In this document: one piece after another, positions 61,812-64,000 of the stretch
Layout: every line of letters begins with the position of its first letter
Position numbering within the stretch: the first letter of the stretch is position 1
Source of the DNA: Haloferax mediterranei ATCC 33500
GTDB lineage: Archaea > Halobacteriota > Halobacteria > Halobacteriales > Haloferacaceae
NCBI RefSeq assembly: GCF_000306765.2
Contig: NC_017941.2
Coordinates: 434,001 to 498,000, forward strand
Reading direction: 5' to 3'
DNA length: 64,000 bases
Notes under the pieces: model-generated
What the model saw: only the letters and a program-made list of their open reading frames with translations
Databases searched by the model: none
What the model was told of the DNA's origin: nothing
Translations under genes and position numbers: made by a program

Positions 61812-63917
61812 TTACTCCCGCAAGACGACCACGTCGGCGACTTCGACGCAGGTGTCCGCCGTCTCAGCAATAGAGTCGGCTGCCACGTCGACCTCGCTAA
61901 GGAGGTCTTCGGTCTCACAGTCCGCCTCCAGCGACACCGTCGCGGGCGACGAATCGAAGTTCAGCACGACAAGCAGCGACTCATCTTCCCCTACGCGGCG
62001 ATAGGCGACGACCGAGTCGGCGTCGCCCGATTCGACTTCGACGCTCGCTTTCGACACGTCGTTCGAGCGTAGTGCGGGATGCTCGTTTCGGAGGGCGACG
62101 AGTCGCCGGTGGAAGTCGGTCAGGTCGGCGTCGCCGTCGTGCCAGCGCATCGTTCCGCGCTGTTCTGGAACGCCGCGTTCTTGGCCGTAGTAAATCATGG
62201 GCACGCCGGGCAGGGTGAACGTCGCCGCTGCGGCGGGACGGAGGGTCCCCTCCTCGCATTCGGTCGCATAGCGCGTCTCGTCGTGGTTTTCGACGTAGCG
62301 CATGTGGACCGCCTCTTCGGGGAAGCCGTGGCGTTCGGCCTCGACGAGCGCGTCAAAGAGCGCGGACGCCGGGGCGTCACCGGTCCCGATGTCGCGGAGC
62401 GTGTCGTACAGGTCTGTGTCGTAGTGGTAGTCGAACTCGTTTTCCCGGAATCGAACGTCCCGCGGGACCGTCTCGTCGAGGAGCAGGAACTCGTCGTTTT
62501 CGGCCTTCACACGCTCTTGAACCTCCTTCCAGAAGCCGTGGGGGACGCCCCACGCCACGTCGCATCGGAAGCCATCGACGACGTCGACCCACTCGTCGAT
62601 TACGTCGAGCATCCACGCTCGCACGTCCAGCGAGTCGTAGTTGAGGTTCGGAATCCGCGCCCAGTTGAAGTACATGCCGGGTGCGTCGTCGCCCGCCCAG
62701 TCGATGCCCGACGCGTCCTGTTCGGCCGGGACGCGCTCGTAGTAATCCTCGTAGTCGGCGACGCCCGCCCGGTGGAGTTGGAACGCCGGATGGTCCCGTG
62801 AGGTGTGGTTGATGACGAGGTCGAAGATGACGGTGATGCCGGCGTCGTGAAGTGTATCGACGAGCGACTCGAACTCCTCGCGCGTACCGAGGTCTGTCGC
62901 GGTGTCGAACAGGTCAGTGATGTGGTAGCCGTGGCGGGTCGGACTCTCACAGACGGGCGTGAACCACACCACGTCGACGCCGAGCGACTCGATGTAGGGC
63001 ACCCGGCGCTCGATTTCGGTGAACGTCGTCTCGACGGTTTCACCGGCGAACTCGCGGACGAATATCTGGTACATCGTCGCGTCGTCCAGCCACTCCGGTC
63101 CGTCAGCGGGGTTCGAGAAGTCGACCGCCTCCCCGTCGGCACGGATTTCGAGCGTGTCGGCGATACTCGCGCGTTCGATGGTCTCGCCATCCTCGTCGGG
63201 GTGCGGTTCCTCGCTCACGACGACAGCATGGACTCGCGAGAGGTTCGGAAGGTCCTCGTGGTCGACGACTACGCGGTCGCCATCGATTTCGACTGCCGAT
63301 TCGGCGAGGTCGTCGCGGTCGTCGAAGTAGAACTCGACTGACGGTTCTCTCCCGTCGGGTGCCGGCCGAGCAATCGCCTCGACGACGACTTCGTCGCCCT
63401 CAGTGCGGCCAGTCAGCCGGATGTTCGGTCGGCCTGCACCCTCGATAGTCACCTCGGCCGTTGCGTACGGGTCGAACTCGTCGTCGAACGCGAAAATCGC
63501 GTCGTGGTCGCCCGGCGGGAGTCGAACGTCCACGCTCCACTCGTCGCCGTCGCGTTCGACGCGGTCTGCGCCCATCGTGAAGTCGTTGAACGGCCCGATG
63601 ACGGACGCGGACTCGATTTCGTCGAGGTCTTCTTCAACCTCGCTGGACGTAATCGAAAAGCGCGCTGGCTGGCGCGGGTCGGCGAAGACCCGAACGGTCA
63701 CGTGGTGGATTCCGTCGGGGGCGTCGAGTTCGGCGACGTAGACGCCCGGAACGTCCGCATCGAGGTGAACTACGGGTGCGTCCGAGAGCGTCGCAGCTGA
63801 CTCATCCGGTGTTTCGACGAGTTGCCACCGGAAAGTCGAATCCGGGTCTGGATTTCGCGGTGCAAGTTCGACTGGGTCGCCGACGGTCGTAAACCGCGGC
63901 GGTCCGGGGTGATGCAT
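61812..63917 (-). CDS. GH13 alpha-amylase / cyclomaltodextrinase-like enzyme
   Basis: 701 aa without a signal peptide. The N-terminal ~260 residues are beta-rich starch-binding or CBM34-like domains, and the GH13 barrel starts near YQIFVREFAGETVE. The four GH13 conserved regions are present: FDLVINHTS, GFRCDVAWG (nucleophile Asp), LLDETVP (acid Glu) and YVENHDETR. An Ig-like C-terminal domain ends the protein. Intracellular maltodextrin or cyclodextrin hydrolysis (neopullulanase/MalA-like) is the likely role. Confidence 0.9.
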   Translation of the reverse strand: MHHPGPPRFTTVGDPVELAPRNPDPDSTFRWQLVETPDESAATLSDAPVVHLDADVPGVYVAELDAPDGIHHVTVRVFADPRQPARFSITSSEVEEDLDEIESASVIGPFNDFTMGADRVERDGDEWSVDVRLPPGDHDAIFAFDDEFDPYATAEVTIEGAGRPNIRLTGRTEGDEVVVEAIARPAPDGREPSVEFYFDDRDDLAESAVEIDGDRVVVDHEDLPNLSRVHAVVVSEEPHPDEDGETIERASIADTLEIRADGEAVDFSNPADGPEWLDDATMYQIFVREFAGETVETTFTEIERRVPYIESLGVDVVWFTPVCESPTRHGYHITDLFDTATDLGTREEFESLVDTLHDAGITVIFDLVINHTSRDHPAFQLHRAGVADYEDYYERVPAEQDASGIDWAGDDAPGMYFNWARIPNLNYDSLDVRAWMLDVIDEWVDVVDGFRCDVAWGVPHGFWKEVQERVKAENDEFLLLDETVPRDVRFRENEFDYHYDTDLYDTLRDIGTGDAPASALFDALVEAERHGFPEEAVHMRYVENHDETRYATECEEGTLRPAAAATFTLPGVPMIYYGQERGVPEQRGTMRWHDGDADLTDFHRRLVALRNEHPALRSNDVSKASVEVESGDADSVVAYRRVGEDESLLVVLNFDSSPATVSLEADCETEDLLSEVDVAADSIAETADTCVEVADVVVLRE

Positions 63918-64000
63918 TACCTATTCGGGCGGTATACTGCTCAATAAAGCTGTTCTGAAGGGTTCTTCTGTTTGTGAGACGGGGTTTTCAGCAATTCTCC

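Overview
The window is a 64-kb piece of a haloarchaeal chromosome, most probably from Haloferax or a close relative. Four things point there: high GC with acidic proteins; Tat-type (twin-arginine) signal peptides and lipoboxes; archaeal informational genes (rpl15e, a tandem-fold histone, RPA, class I CCA enzyme, RtcB, intron-bearing tRNAs); and a gene set and order (azf, rpa2, histone/deacetylase, cca, acn, rtcB, kdgK, mutS/mutL, ubaA, rpl15e) that I recall from Haloferax volcanii. That comparison is from memory, not from a search.

Layout. 1-4 kb: a 5'-truncated secreted subtilase and a secreted SipW/dockerin-like protein. 4-6.4 kb: tRNA-Phe and tRNA-Val with unusual palindromic 3'-end duplications, an SRPBCC protein and a VanZ protein. 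6.5-20 kb: an exporter, a creatininase-family enzyme, NUDIX/MptD, an Azf-like SDR, DUF309, a PQQ-propeller lipoprotein, tRNA-Arg, rpa2 with a candidate upstream ORF, and a histone gene overlapping a histone deacetylase gene. 20-22.4 kb: cca, two intron-containing tRNA-Asn genes and a CAU-anticodon tRNA. 22.6-26 kb: a three-gene membrane operon (SRPBCC/DoxX - DUF4166 - YndJ). 26.2-32.1 kb: a divergent copper/redox module. Leftward it encodes a cupredoxin, Sco, a TlpA-like thioredoxin and CcdA. Rightward it encodes a multicopper oxidase, a ZIP transporter and a cupredoxin, with a perfect 18-bp palindrome at the promoter. 32-47 kb: housekeeping and metabolism (glycosyltransferase, aconitase, RtcB, glutaredoxin, sugar porter, NikR, 2-hydroxyacid dehydrogenase, NhaC, KDG kinase). 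47-52 kb: mutS-mutL. 52-58 kb: chemotaxis (binding protein plus membrane transducer, then a soluble PAS transducer). 58-64 kb: ubaA with a divergent rhodanese, rpl15e with a strongly structured leader, an esterase and a GH13 amylase.

How parts fit together. Many genes are coupled by 1- to 4-nt stop/start overlaps: mptD-nudix, histone-hda, SRPBCC/DoxX-DUF4166-yndJ, cupredoxin-sco, tlpA-ccdA, mutS-mutL and SBP-transducer. RtcB (exon ligation) and CCA transferase sit near intron-containing tRNAs. UbaA and a rhodanese could form a split version of the eukaryotic Uba4/MOCS3 E1-rhodanese fusion. The copper module looks like a self-contained set for maturing and using a periplasm-facing multicopper oxidase.

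The signals least explained by known annotation are: (1) palindromic copies of tRNA 3' ends downstream of four of the six tRNA genes; (2) four consecutive hairpins in the leader of rpl15e; (3) the copper module with a degenerate cupredoxin; (4) a 19-codon upstream ORF stop/start-coupled to rpa2. I saw no CRISPR array, no complete insertion sequence and no rRNA.
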